From AP-15 sp035503615 (lineage in GTDB: Bacteria; Pseudomonadota; Alphaproteobacteria; ATCC43930; CGMCC-115725): a stretch of DNA of 64,000 nt. The DNA is taken from positions 6,253-70,252 of the forward strand of contig DATJTI010000027.1 of assembly GCA_035503615.1 (NCBI GenBank), written 5' to 3'. Within the stretch, counting starts at the first letter, position 1, and every line of letters starts with the position of its first letter. The notes under the pieces are model-generated. The model made no database searches. It was not told where the DNA came from and saw only the letters and a program-made list of their open reading frames with translations. Position numbers and translations under genes: made by a program. Of this stretch, positions 52,037 through 60,508 are shown in pieces.

Positions 52037-54280
52037 TCAGAGAGCGGCGAGTGCCGCGTTCAGCGTCGCACTCGGCCGCATCGCCGCCGATGTCTTAGCC
52101 GGATCGGGCAGGTAATAACCGCCGGTATCCACCGGCTTACCCTGCGCGGCGATCAGCTCGGCATTGATCTTGGCCTCGTTGGCCGCCAGCGCCGCCGCCA
52201 GCGGTTTGAAGCGGGCTGCCAGTGCCGGACTTTTATTCTGCCCGGCCAGCGCCTGGGCCCAATACAGCGCCAGGTAGAAATGGCTGCCACGATTATCCAG
52301 TTCGCCAAGCTTCCGTGCGGGCGAACGGTTGTACTCAAGGATCTTGCCGTTGGCCTCATCGAGCGTCTCGGCCAGAACCTGCACGTCCTTGTTACCGCTC
52401 GTCTGCGCCAGATGTTCGAGCGAAGCGCCAAGCGCCAGGAACTCGCCCAGTGAATCCCAGCGCAGGTAGCCTTCGCGCTGGAACTGCTCCACATGCCGAG
52501 GCGCCGAACCGCCGGCTCCGGTCTCGAACAACCCGCCGCCCGCCAGCAGCGGCACGATCGACAGCATCTTGGCCGACGTGCCCAGTTCCATGATCGGGAA
52601 AAGATCGGTCAAGTAGTCGCGCAGCACATTGCCGGTGACGGAGATGGTGTCGAGCCCCTTGCGGATGCGGTCGAGCGAGAACTTCATCGCCTCGACCGGC
52701 GCCAGGATGCGGATGTCGAGGCCCGATGTATCCTCGTCCTTCAGGTAGGTCTCGACCTTGGCGATCAGCTGCGCGTCATGCGCGCGTTTGGCGTCGAGCC
52801 AGAACACCGCCGGGGTCTTGGTCAGGCGGGCGCGGCGCACCCCAAGCTTGACCCAGTCGCGGATCGGCGCGTCCTTGACCTGGCACATCCGGAAGATGTC
52901 ACCAGCCTCGACCGGTTGTGACAGCAGAACCGTGCCGTCATCGGCGACCACGCGCACGGTTCCGCGCCCCGTTCCGCCTGGGGCGACCTCAAACGTCTTG
53001 TCGTGCGAGCCATATTCCTCGGCCTGCTGCGCCATCAACCCGACGTTCGGCACAGAGCCCATCGTCTTCGGGTCGAAGGCGCCATGCGCCTTGCAGTCCT
53101 CGATGACGGTCTCGTAAAGCGTCGCGTAGCAACGATCGGGGATCGCGGCGATCACCTCGTGCAGCTTGCCGTCAGGACCCCACATCTGCCCGGATTCGCG
53201 GATCATCGCCGGCATCGACGCATCGATGATCACGTCGCTCGGCACGTGCAGATTGGTGATTCCCCGGTCGGAATTGACCATGGCCAGGCCGGGCTGCTTC
53301 GCAAAGGCGGCCTGGATATCGGCCTTGATCGCCGCCTTTTCCGTCTCCGGCAACGTCTCGATCCGGGCCAGCATGTCGCCCACGCCATTGTCGGGATCAA
53401 CCCCCAGGCGCGCCAGTGTGGCGCCATGCTTCTCGAACACATCGGCGAAGAACACGGAAACGCAATGACCGAAGATGATCGGATCGGAGATTTTCATCAT
53501 GGTGGTCTTGACGTGCAGCGAGAACAGGGCGCCGTCCTGCTTCGCGGCATCGATCTGCGCGGCGAAGAAGGCGCGCAACGCCTTACGGCTCATCACCGAC
53601 GCGTCGATGATCTCGCCGGCCTGCAGCGGCGTCTTCGCCTTCAGCACCGTGACCGCGCCCCCCGTTCCCGCTGGGCCGACCAGCTCGATACGGGCATTGG
53701 TCGGCGCCGCGATGGTCGTCGCGACCTCCGAGCCGTAGAAATCGCCGCCCGACATGTGCGCTACGCGCGTCTTCGAATCCTTGGTCCAGGCGCCCATCTT
53801 ATGCGGATTGTTGCGCGCGTACTGCTTGACGGCGCCGGCGGCGCGGCGGTCGGAATTGCCCTCGCGCAATACCGGATTGACGGCGCTGCCGAGTACCTTG
53901 GCGTAGCGGGCGCGGATTTCCTTATCCGCTGGCGTCGCGTCGCTGTCCGGATAGTCCGGCACGTCGTAACCCTTGCTCTGTAACTCCTTGATCGCAGCCT
54001 TCAGCTGCGGGATCGAGGCGGAGATGTTGGGCAGCTTGATGATGTTGGCCTCGGGGCGCATCGCCAGTTGGCCAAGTTCGGCGAGCTCGTCATTGATCTT
54101 TTGCGCTGGCGTCAGTTTGTCGGGGAAGTTGGCGATGATGCGGCCAGTCAGCGAAATGTCCTTCAGCTTCATCTTCACGCCGGCCGTCCCGACGAAGGCT
54201 TCGACGATCGGCAGAAGGGAAAACGTAGCAAGCGCAGGTGCCTCATCAACCTTGGTCCAAACGATTTCGAGATCTGACAT
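52037..54280 (-). CDS. icd: Monomeric NADP-dependent isocitrate dehydrogenase
   Basis: A 747-residue enzyme, the usual size for the monomeric (IDH-II, Icd2) class, which shares little sequence with the dimeric enzyme. Hallmarks: WTKVDEAPALATFSLLPIV at the start, MRPEANIIKLPNISASIPQL, REGNSDRRAA, and DNRGSHFYLALYWAQAL near the end. GCGGAGG precedes the ATG at 54280. It converts isocitrate to 2-oxoglutarate in the TCA cycle. A broken dimeric-type icd start lies directly upstream on the same strand. G+C looks lower than in its neighbours, which would fit arrival by transfer (by eye). Confidence 0.97.
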   Translation of the reverse strand: MSDLEIVWTKVDEAPALATFSLLPIVEAFVGTAGVKMKLKDISLTGRIIANFPDKLTPAQKINDELAELGQLAMRPEANIIKLPNISASIPQLKAAIKELQSKGYDVPDYPDSDATPADKEIRARYAKVLGSAVNPVLREGNSDRRAAGAVKQYARNNPHKMGAWTKDSKTRVAHMSGGDFYGSEVATTIAAPTNARIELVGPAGTGGAVTVLKAKTPLQAGEIIDASVMSRKALRAFFAAQIDAAKQDGALFSLHVKTTMMKISDPIIFGHCVSVFFADVFEKHGATLARLGVDPDNGVGDMLARIETLPETEKAAIKADIQAAFAKQPGLAMVNSDRGITNLHVPSDVIIDASMPAMIRESGQMWGPDGKLHEVIAAIPDRCYATLYETVIEDCKAHGAFDPKTMGSVPNVGLMAQQAEEYGSHDKTFEVAPGGTGRGTVRVVADDGTVLLSQPVEAGDIFRMCQVKDAPIRDWVKLGVRRARLTKTPAVFWLDAKRAHDAQLIAKVETYLKDEDTSGLDIRILAPVEAMKFSLDRIRKGLDTISVTGNVLRDYLTDLFPIMELGTSAKMLSIVPLLAGGGLFETGAGGSAPRHVEQFQREGYLRWDSLGEFLALGASLEHLAQTSGNKDVQVLAETLDEANGKILEYNRSPARKLGELDNRGSHFYLALYWAQALAGQNKSPALAARFKPLAAALAANEAKINAELIAAQGKPVDTGGYYLPDPAKTSAAMRPSATLNAALAAL

Positions 54281-54352
54281 GCTTGCACCTCCGCGCGCCG
54301 CTTTTCGTTTCGGCTGAGTTGATCTATTGACGATTATGTCTGTCTTGTCGCA

Positions 54353-54514
54353 CTGATGTGAGGGTGTTGCGGCTCTCCATGCCGGGTCGTAATATTTCAG
54401 GTCGACTTCGAGATACGGCTAGATAAGCTTGTTCTTGATGCAGCTCCACATGATCCGCGCCATCTCGTCGCCGTCGAGCTCGACGACCGGCCGCGCCATC
54501 TTGATTTTTGCCAT
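54353..54514 (-). pseudogene. Remnant of a homodimeric NADP-isocitrate dehydrogenase gene (5' end)
   Basis: The ATG at 54514 starts MAKIKMARPVVELDGDEMAR, then IMWSCIKNKLI, matching the first 31 residues of the alphaproteobacterial/eukaryote-like dimeric enzyme (MxKIKVxNPVVELDGDEMTRIIW, KxKLI). A TAG at 54419-54421 replaces the next codon, but translation past it in the same frame gives PYLEVDLKYYD, again family text (PYLDIDLKYYD). Similarity ends by about 54353. The start codon and leader are intact, so a 31-residue peptide might still be made. The rest of the gene is missing and the monomeric icd begins 70 bases on. Confidence 0.85.
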
Positions 54515-54626
54515 GGTTTGCCGTCCTCGCATGCGACCTGCGGCCCATCGACCGGGACCTTTCTCGGCGCGCAAGGATAGAGGCCGTGGCCGATCGCGAC
54601 AAGCCGGCAAAGGCGGCGGTAGTGAC

Positions 54627-55535
54627 TCACTTTGAAATCTGAGGCGCGGATTTCGGCTGGCGCGGCTTGTAGAGGCCGCGCTTCTTCGGCTCGCCCTCAG
54701 CCGCATCGATCAGCGCAACGATATCGTCCATCGACCATAGCCGATCGCTGATCCCGGCCGCCATTGCCGGCGACACCCGCAACGTCTGGTGCCGGCGCGC
54801 GAAATTGTAGAACACGAAATAGAGCGCCAGCGCATGGCAGTGGTTCTCGACCTTCTTGCTGAACGCGTTAGTGAGCCGGGTAAACCGCCTCATGCTCATT
54901 CGCATGGTGAGGTTGTGCCGCTCGGTATAGGACGTGCTGACGTGCTTTGGATCGGGGTTGCCGGTGATCGTGTCCTTGCGAGCGCCAAGACACTCCGACG
55001 GGCTGTATTTGCGCTCGTGCCCTTGTCCGCCCGTCTCCGCGCCATACAGCTTCACCAGCATGCCATAGTCGATATCGGCCCCGAAGGCTTCCTCGACCGC
55101 TTCCAAATATGCCCGGTGTCCATCGGTCGTGAGTTGCACGCGATTCGCCAGCCGGCCGCGAAGATCGTCCATCAGCGCTAGCGCGTATCCAGCATCGCGC
55201 CCGCCGACCGCCCACGACAACACCAGCTTCGAGTCGGCGTCGAGTGCGGTCCAGGTCCAAACGTCGCCAGCACCCTCCGGCGCGGCCTTCGCGGTCGCAA
55301 CGTTCTTCTGCTTGGCGTAGCAGAATGACCAAACCTCATCGCACTGAACGCGCTTGCTGGCGACACCGCGCACGGTCGCATCATGGAATTGAGCGCATAC
55401 CGGCCCGGCTGCGGCGAGCAAGCCGTAAACCGTGTTGATGCTCACGTCCGCAACGCGGCTGATCGACCGCATCGACGAGCCCTCGCACAGCATGGAGAGG
55501 ATTTGGGCGCGCTTAGCGAGAGGCAGCTTGTTCAT
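54627..55535 (-). mobile_element. IS transposase, IS1-like family (DDE-type)
   Basis: A 302-residue transposase with the start at MNKLPLAKRAQILSML (ATG 55535); a frame extension to 55574 runs into a palindrome. An N-terminal helix-turn-helix (RSISRVADVSINTVYGLL) is followed by CDEVWSFCYAKQK (first Asp), LTTDGHRAY (second Asp) and STSYTERHNLTMRMSMRRFTR (Glu), the build annotated as IS1-family in alphaproteobacteria. The protein looks intact. I could not find matching terminal inverted repeats or a target duplication, so element ends are not set. It lies just upstream of the icd remnant. Confidence 0.85.
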
Positions 55536-55556
55536 ACCCAGAATATATGAACTTGA

Positions 55557-55574
55557 ATGCTTCACGTCAAGCAT
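55557..55574 (+). repeat. 18-base palindrome between the transposase and the ImmA/IrrE gene
   Basis: ATGCTTCACGTCAAGCAT is an inverted repeat with six-base arms (ATGCTT/AAGCAT) and an ACGT core. It lies seven bases from the stop of the XRE-ImmA gene and ahead of the transposase start, in a place suited to an operator or element end. Confidence 0.6.
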
Positions 55575-55580
55575 TTTCGT

Positions 55581-56666
55581 TCATTTGACGAGCCGCAATG
55601 TCGCTCGCTTGTCTGATCGAAAGTGCGATGCGGTTGGGCTTGACAGGCCGATCGTGGCAAGGCCCCACACAAGTTTTTCGATCTCCGCCGGCGGGATGGC
55701 GAGATCATCGGCGATGTGGTCCTTGGTAACGCCTTCCTGCCGTAGTGCTCCTAAGACCTTTTCCCAAACTCGGGAAGTTTCTCGGGGCGGGTCATCAGGC
55801 TCAGTTATTCGATACCCTCTTTCGCTAATCTGAACACACAAAGTCCTGTAGTGCCACTCGCTTGCAAGGCCCAGTTCGCGCAATCTCCTTGCCAATGCAC
55901 TGACAGACACTAGCCATTTCTTCTTTAGCTGAATCAAATTGGGCACGGTAGCGAAACGTGGCGCGGCTGCTAACACACTAGCCCGCGGCATTAAGAATGC
56001 CGCCGCAAAGGAATTGGCTTCCTTTTCCGCATCCTGACCTCCAGCGGCACCGTGTTTGTGGAGTACAAGGTGGGCTAGCTCATGGGCTGCATCGTATCTA
56101 TTATGAGCGCTAGATTTTAACGTATTCAGGAATACGTAGGGTCTATTGCCTCTCCACAATGAGAAGGCGTCTACTTGTCGGGCATTCTCTACTAACGAGA
56201 ATACACGAACGCCCTTTGCCTCAAGCAGTCGCACCATGTGCGCAACCGATAGTTGCCCTAACCCCCACTCCTGCCGCACAATCTCAGCGGCGGTTTCGGG
56301 CTCCTCACCTTGGAGATTTGGTAATTCGCTCTCGGGCAGCGAAAATCGTTTTTCGACCCATTCTGAAAGAGCGAACGCCAAGGCGCCAGCCGCCAATGCC
56401 GCGTGCCGCTGCGATGCGGTCATCCGCTTCATCGATCGGAAGCTGACGGAGGATTCGTCAGGCTCGTCCAGATCATCGCCACAGAAGAATGCGGCAGGAA
56501 ATTCTAGCGCATCTGCCAGTCTGGCTAATACATCCTCGGCGGGCGGATACTCATCTGCCTCATAAGCGGTTAGCGCCCGCGCTGTGATACCGACAATTCC
56601 TGCAAGCTCCTTCTTGGTTAGCCCCCGCCGCCTGCGCGCGAGAGCAAGCCGCGCCGAGTTGAACAT
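55581..56666 (-). CDS. XRE-family regulator fused to an ImmA/IrrE metallopeptidase domain
   Basis: A 361-residue protein. Residues 5-60 form a helix-turn-helix (LALARRRRGLTKKELAGIVG, ITARALTAYEADEYPP). The ImmA/IrrE zinc-protease domain follows, with the HExxH motif in AAHELAHLVLHKHG near residue 195 and AEKEANSFAAAFLMP as the third ligand helix. The C-terminal 100 residues carry a predicted second winged helix. Such proteins cleave repressors (ImmA of ICEBs1, IrrE in Deinococcus), or act as antitoxin/toxin regulators. The 230-residue partner gene lies five bases upstream on the same strand. Confidence 0.88.
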   Translation of the reverse strand: MFNSARLALARRRRGLTKKELAGIVGITARALTAYEADEYPPAEDVLARLADALEFPAAFFCGDDLDEPDESSVSFRSMKRMTASQRHAALAAGALAFALSEWVEKRFSLPESELPNLQGEEPETAAEIVRQEWGLGQLSVAHMVRLLEAKGVRVFSLVENARQVDAFSLWRGNRPYVFLNTLKSSAHNRYDAAHELAHLVLHKHGAAGGQDAEKEANSFAAAFLMPRASVLAAAPRFATVPNLIQLKKKWLVSVSALARRLRELGLASEWHYRTLCVQISERGYRITEPDDPPRETSRVWEKVLGALRQEGVTKDHIADDLAIPPAEIEKLVWGLATIGLSSPTASHFRSDKRATLRLVK

Positions 56667-56671
56667 CGGGC

Positions 56672-57364
56672 TTACCCGATACGACGCACATCCGGGTCGA
56701 AATCTGGGCCGAAATCAGTCGGCTCCACAAAGACCCCCGGAGGACCAAAATCAAATGGCGGCAGAATGATGCGCTCAGCCCACACGGCAATCTTGCCGCC
56801 AACCATATCTAAAGGGCGCGACAGCTCCGCTCGGATGTCGTCGGCAGTTACGACAATTAGCAAATACCAAGCTGTATAGCCGGCCGTTTCCGACCGCATC
56901 CTTATGTGCTCAGGTATAGAATCAGGAAATAATTCAAGCTGTTGGTTATTGCTGACGGCTTCTTCGGTCCACTGTCCCTTTGGAGCCTTGGTGCGAGGAT
57001 CATCGGCGCCCTCGCGTCCAGCAAAATCATCTCCCGTCGCGACCACAATGTACAAGCGTCGCTCGTCATTGATGGTCATCGAGAAGTTGCTAGGATCGTC
57101 TTTACGCCATCCGGCCGGCGAAAGCAGCTCACGGAGATGGCGGGTCGCGTGCGCCCAGCCCGCCATCCCTGGGAATGTAGGTGGATCGTTGGGGCTGCAA
57201 TTTGTCTTGGCGAGCTGCGCCGCGCGAGCAACTTCCTGGACGATTTCGATCGTCAAACCCAATTCAAACAGACGACGGCGTACATCATGCGGCTTGGCGT
57301 AAATGAGCGCGGGCACCAACTGTCTCCTTGCGGCGCATTGCCACTTCGCATTTTGGTGCCTCAT
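56672..57364 (-). CDS. Partner gene of the XRE-ImmA/IrrE protein, unknown function
   Basis: A 230-residue frame; the first 15-25 residues may not be translated, as family-like text begins around PALIYAKPHDVRRRLFEL. It is mixed alpha/beta with FSMTINDERRLYIVVATGDD, a Gln/Glu-rich loop and TAWYLLIVVTADDIRAELSRP; the end is Pro/Phe/Asp-rich (DFGPDFDPDV). I recognise no named family. Only five bases separate its stop from the XRE-ImmA start, so the pair is co-transcribed and probably works together. Codon use and G+C are lower than in the flanks. Confidence 0.7.
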   Translation of the reverse strand: MRHQNAKWQCAARRQLVPALIYAKPHDVRRRLFELGLTIEIVQEVARAAQLAKTNCSPNDPPTFPGMAGWAHATRHLRELLSPAGWRKDDPSNFSMTINDERRLYIVVATGDDFAGREGADDPRTKAPKGQWTEEAVSNNQQLELFPDSIPEHIRMRSETAGYTAWYLLIVVTADDIRAELSRPLDMVGGKIAVWAERIILPPFDFGPPGVFVEPTDFGPDFDPDVRRIG

Positions 57365-57388
57365 TTGAGGACGAAAAACAAGAAGTTT

Positions 57389-57619
57389 CTATCTTCCCCA
57401 GCGTTTCGCAGCAGCTTTCCTCGCAATTTCGGCACGGCGCTCGGGCGACAGCTTCTCGCGCCGGGCAGCTCCGCCCCGACGACCGAGCGACTGCGCGGCC
57501 TTGTCTTTGCTCGAATCGCCCATATCCTCCTCAACCTCGCCGGTGAGAATCTTGGCGACGCGGATCGCGTTCGCTACGGTGTCGGTGGGTCGTTTCTGGC
57601 CCCGCGGCCCCTTTGGCAT
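57389..57619 (-). CDS. Small basic RNA-binding/histone-like protein
   Basis: A 76-residue protein starting at ATG 57619 with GGAGG upstream (MPKGPRGQKRPTDTVANAIR). It is Lys/Arg/Ala-rich with a central acidic part and a closing SLGRRGGAARREKLSPERRAEIARKAAAKRW, similar to short alphaproteobacterial proteins often labelled RNA-binding or hypothetical. It lies 25 bases upstream of the ImmA partner gene on the same strand and may be the first gene of that islet operon. Confidence 0.75.
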   Translation of the reverse strand: MPKGPRGQKRPTDTVANAIRVAKILTGEVEEDMGDSSKDKAAQSLGRRGGAARREKLSPERRAEIARKAAAKRWGR

Positions 57620-57690
57620 CTCGCCTCCGGCAATGCATGACGGTAAGCATACACAGTTGTCAGCCTCGATAAAGTAGGAAACATTGACCA

Positions 57691-58017
57691 ATGGGGTTAG
57701 TGGACTGCGAATCTCTCCTCAACCCGAAGCGAGGGATGCCCCCATGGGCAGAGCGCGCTGTTGATCGTCTGTCCTGGGCGCTTCCGGCCTTGGGTGCCCT
57801 CTGTTCGGTAGGTGGTGGCGTCGCAGCCTTATGGAGAGCGGATTTATGGGCTGCCGCACTTGGCATTGCCGGCGGTCTTATCGGAGCCCTTGCGGTCGTA
57901 TTCACCAATTGGGCATCTCGGATTCGAGATGGACGGTTGGCCGAAGCGCGAAACCTAGGAGCGCTCGGCGTGGATATGGCAGATCATGCGCTTAATCTGG
58001 CGCCACCGAATTTCTGA
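57691..58017 (+). CDS. Small putative membrane protein of the accessory islet
   Basis: A 108-residue frame divergent from the small basic gene. Two hydrophobic helices (about 29-48 WALPALGALCSVGGGVAALW and 52-72 LWAAALGIAGGLIGALAVVF) are followed by an amphipathic tail. TAGGAAAC precedes the ATG weakly. No family recognised. Length and composition suggest a real gene, but support is only moderate. Confidence 0.5.
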   Translation: MGLVDCESLLNPKRGMPPWAERAVDRLSWALPALGALCSVGGGVAALWRADLWAAALGIAGGLIGALAVVFTNWASRIRDGRLAEARNLGALGVDMADHALNLAPPNF

Positions 58018-58341
58018 AATTCAAAATGAGTCATTACCAAGGCGGCCGGTACGGCGCAAGCCGAGGACGATCGAGACCGGATGCGGCATTTGTGCACAGC
58101 GTCGGCGACCGGCCGCGAACTTGGCTGAAATATGGCATTGTTTCAATCTGTTACAGAAATTATGTCAGAACGATTGCAATTCCGCCAATGCCGCTACCCG
58201 ATTCCATAGTCAAACCAATGTCTTAGGAAATCAGGCTCTTTTTTAGGCAGACGGTTTGTGACCGTTGAGAAGATTGGCCGGCTTCCCCTTGGTTCGCGGG
58301 TTTTGCACCGGGTTTTCCACCGTCGTCGTGGATAGGACGGC
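58018..58341 (+). other. 324-base lower-G+C spacer at the islet edge, no gene seen
   Basis: The stretch has patches of A/T (TTTTTT near 58240, AATATGG near 58130) unlike the flanks, and ends where GC-rich housekeeping genes resume. A 66-codon frame at 58026 has no ribosome site or motif. It may be decayed mobile DNA. Confidence 0.4.
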
Positions 58342-58944
58342 TTATATGCCGCGCACGCCGCCGCCTGCGCCAGGTGTCTCGGCCAGCGCTCTTAGCAGGT
58401 CTGCAATCGAAGGGACGACGCGGAACAGGCCGCGGAGCTGCGGCCGGGCAAAACCGCGCTTGATGATCTCGTCGATGAGGGAAATCAGCGTTGCCCAGTA
58501 GCCGTCGACATCGACCAGGAAGATCGGCTTGTCGTGCAGTCCGAGCTGTCGCCAGCTCAGCATCTCGAACATCTCGTCGAGGGTGCCGACACCGCCCGGC
58601 AGCACCGCGAAGGCGTCGGCCCGCTCGGCCATCAGCGCCTTGCGCTCATGCATGCCCGCGACGACCAGAAGCTCGCTGACACCTGGATGAGCGAGCTCGG
58701 CATCGCGCAGCCGCGCCGGGATGACACCGGTCACCCGGCCGCCGGCGGCGAGTGCCGCATCGGCGAGCAGCCCCATCAGCCCGACCCGGCCGCCGCCAAA
58801 CACGATTTCGATGCCGCAAGCGGCAAGCCCGGCGCCGAGCGCGCTCGCCGCCTCGCGATAGGCCGGCGCGACCGCACCGGAGGAGCCGCAATAGACACCT
58901 AGGGCACGGATCGCGGGCATCGATCGTTGCATTCTCTCGCTCAC
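58342..58944 (-). CDS. LOG family protein (cytokinin riboside phosphohydrolase-like)
   Basis: A 200-residue protein of the LOG/TIGR00730 family, formerly called lysine decarboxylase. The motifs GGGRVGLMG and PGGVGTLDEMFE (PGGxGTxxE) mark the nucleotide-binding and active site for release of ribose 5-phosphate from nucleotides. The start is a GTG that overlaps the stop of the upstream glycosylase (GTGA), so both are translated in tandem. Confidence 0.93.
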   Translation of the reverse strand: MSERMQRSMPAIRALGVYCGSSGAVAPAYREAASALGAGLAACGIEIVFGGGRVGLMGLLADAALAAGGRVTGVIPARLRDAELAHPGVSELLVVAGMHERKALMAERADAFAVLPGGVGTLDEMFEMLSWRQLGLHDKPIFLVDVDGYWATLISLIDEIIKRGFARPQLRGLFRVVPSIADLLRALAETPGAGGGVRGI

Positions 58945-59723
58945 GCGTAGAGCTCGGCCGCCAGCACCGGTGGCACCCGGCGGCGCTCATGTAGGTAGGA
59001 CTGCCAGAACAGGCAGGCGGCTACCGAGCGCCACGGTCGCCATGCCTCGCCCAGCTCGCGCAATTCGGCTTCTGCGGGGCGCGCCGCAAGGCCGAGACGC
59101 TCGCCGACCGCGATCTGCAGGCCGAGATCGGCGGCGGGCCAGATATCGGCGCGTCCGAGCGCGAACAGCAGGTACACTTCGGAGCTCCACCGGCCGATGC
59201 CCTTCAGCGACAGCAACGCCGCCTGGGCACTCTCATCGTCGGCTTTGGCGAGCCGCTCGAAATCGAACTCGCCACTCTGTACCCGCTCGGCGAGGCTGCG
59301 GGCGTAGCCCATCTTTTGCCGGCTGAAGCCGCAGGCGCGCAGGCTCGCATCGTCGAGTGCCAGAAAGGTTTCCGGCAGCAGCGGTCGGCACCGCTCGCTG
59401 AGCCGGCGGTGCATCGCCGCCGCGGCGTCGATCGAGACCTGCTGTTCGAGGATGATGTGCAGCAAGGTCGGAAAACCGTTGCGCCGGCGGCGAAACCGGG
59501 GCGGGCCGGCGCGCCCCAGGATCGCGGCAAAGACCGGTTCGGCAGAGAGACGCGCGAGCCCTTCGGCCAGACCCTCGGGCGCCAGCCGCACGGTCTCTGC
59601 CGCCGGTACCGCCGCGATCCGGCCGTCGGCGAACGGGATGGCCCGTGTCCCGGACGCTGGCATGCCGGGATCGGCCTTCGGCTGAGGCTGAGGCGGTGCT
59701 GTCCCGGTCATGGGCTCGGTCAT
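58941..59723 (-). CDS. DNA-3-methyladenine glycosylase (AlkA/HhH-GPD type)
   Basis: A 260-residue base-excision repair enzyme that removes alkylated purines. The HhH-GPD core is clear: HIILEQQVSIDAAAAMHRRL, then LLSLKGIGRWSSEVYLLFAL with the hairpin near residue 170, and the catalytic Asp in DIWPAADLGLQ. The N-terminal 45 residues are Pro-rich and of low complexity. Four-base overlap with the LOG gene downstream. Three 17-base repeats lie just upstream of its start. Confidence 0.9.
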   Translation of the reverse strand: MTEPMTGTAPPQPQPKADPGMPASGTRAIPFADGRIAAVPAAETVRLAPEGLAEGLARLSAEPVFAAILGRAGPPRFRRRRNGFPTLLHIILEQQVSIDAAAAMHRRLSERCRPLLPETFLALDDASLRACGFSRQKMGYARSLAERVQSGEFDFERLAKADDESAQAALLSLKGIGRWSSEVYLLFALGRADIWPAADLGLQIAVGERLGLAARPAEAELRELGEAWRPWRSVAACLFWQSYLHERRRVPPVLAAELYA

Positions 59724-59744
59724 TGTCTCGATCGCTGTGTTGCC

Positions 59745-59795
59745 GGCCGAGATTATGGCCCGGCTGAGGTTATAGCCCGGCCGAGGTTATGGCAT
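59745..59795 (+). repeat. 17-base tandem repeat, three copies
   Basis: GGCCGAGATTATGGCCC (59745-59761), GGCTGAGGTTATAGCCC (59762-59778) and GGCCGAGGTTATGGCAT (59779-59795). Each unit is itself partly palindromic (GGCC...GGCC). It lies in the divergent promoter space between the glycosylase and the peptidoglycan-binding gene. Confidence 0.9.
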
Positions 59796-59880
59796 AATCG
59801 CGCGGCGACCTCCAACCGGGCCGCGGGCAGGGGCAGGCAATGCGGGTTCGCCCAAAGACGGCGATCGAACGGGGTGCCGG

Positions 59881-60438
59881 TTGAAGATCGCGGTAAAACG
59901 CGCCGCAATCGGGTTTGCGGTCGGGCTCGGCTGCATGCCGGCGGCGACCGCCGCTGCCGTTCCGGCGGATCATCAACCGGGACCGATCACCGCCTTGCAG
60001 CAGCGGCTCGCGGCGCTCGGCTACGCGCCGGGGCCGATCGACGGGGTCATGTCGGCGCAGACCGAGCAGGCGATGCGCAGATACCGGCGCGCCACCGGCC
60101 AGCCGATCGCGCCCGGGCCGGCGGGTGACCCGATCGTCGCCGCGCAGACCGCATTGCAAAGGCTGGGCTTTCTCGCCGCACCGGCTGATGGCGTGATCGG
60201 GCCTCAAACCCGCGACGCGATCATCCGCTTCGAGGCCGCGCAAGGCGCGCCGGTCGATCCTCGGGTCAGCGACCAGCTGCTGGCGGCGCTCGCGCGCGTC
60301 GCGGCGGCGCCAGTCGCAGGACCGGGCGCCCCACCCTCCGCTGCGGTGCCGCCGCCCGCCGAGCCGTCGCCGGCCGAGCCTGCATTCACCGGCCGCCAGC
60401 CGCTGCCGCCGGGGGTCAACCCGCCGCCGATCCGCTGA
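59881..60438 (+). CDS. Exported protein with two peptidoglycan-binding repeats
   Basis: A 185-residue protein starting at TTG 59881. A signal peptide spans residues 1-26 (AAIGFAVGLGCMPAATAAA). Two PG_binding_1 modules follow: ITALQQRLAALGYAPGPIDG with VMSAQTEQAMRRYRR, and AAQTALQRLGFLAAPADG with VIGPQTRDAIIRFE. The last 50 residues are a Pro/Ala-rich tail. No catalytic domain is attached, so it may only anchor to the wall. It converges with thiG. Confidence 0.85.
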   Translation: MKIAVKRAAIGFAVGLGCMPAATAAAVPADHQPGPITALQQRLAALGYAPGPIDGVMSAQTEQAMRRYRRATGQPIAPGPAGDPIVAAQTALQRLGFLAAPADGVIGPQTRDAIIRFEAAQGAPVDPRVSDQLLAALARVAAAPVAGPGAPPSAAVPPPAEPSPAEPAFTGRQPLPPGVNPPPIR

Positions 60439-60508
60439 GCGCCCGCCGCTGATCCGCTGCGCGCGATATGCCCCGGAGGCTTGCCGGTGACGGGCTCGGG
60501 TGCGGCGA

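Noticed and set aside
55536..55574. Longer start of the transposase at ATG 55574
   Set aside because: The extra codons lie in a perfect palindrome and family proteins begin at the internal MNKLP.
54600..55620. Terminal inverted repeats and target duplication of the IS element
   Set aside because: The DNA outside both ends of the transposase was compared and no convincing matching ends were found, so element borders were not called.
58220..58260. T-rich tract as a rho-independent terminator at the islet edge
   Set aside because: The run of T is present but no strong GC hairpin directly precedes it.
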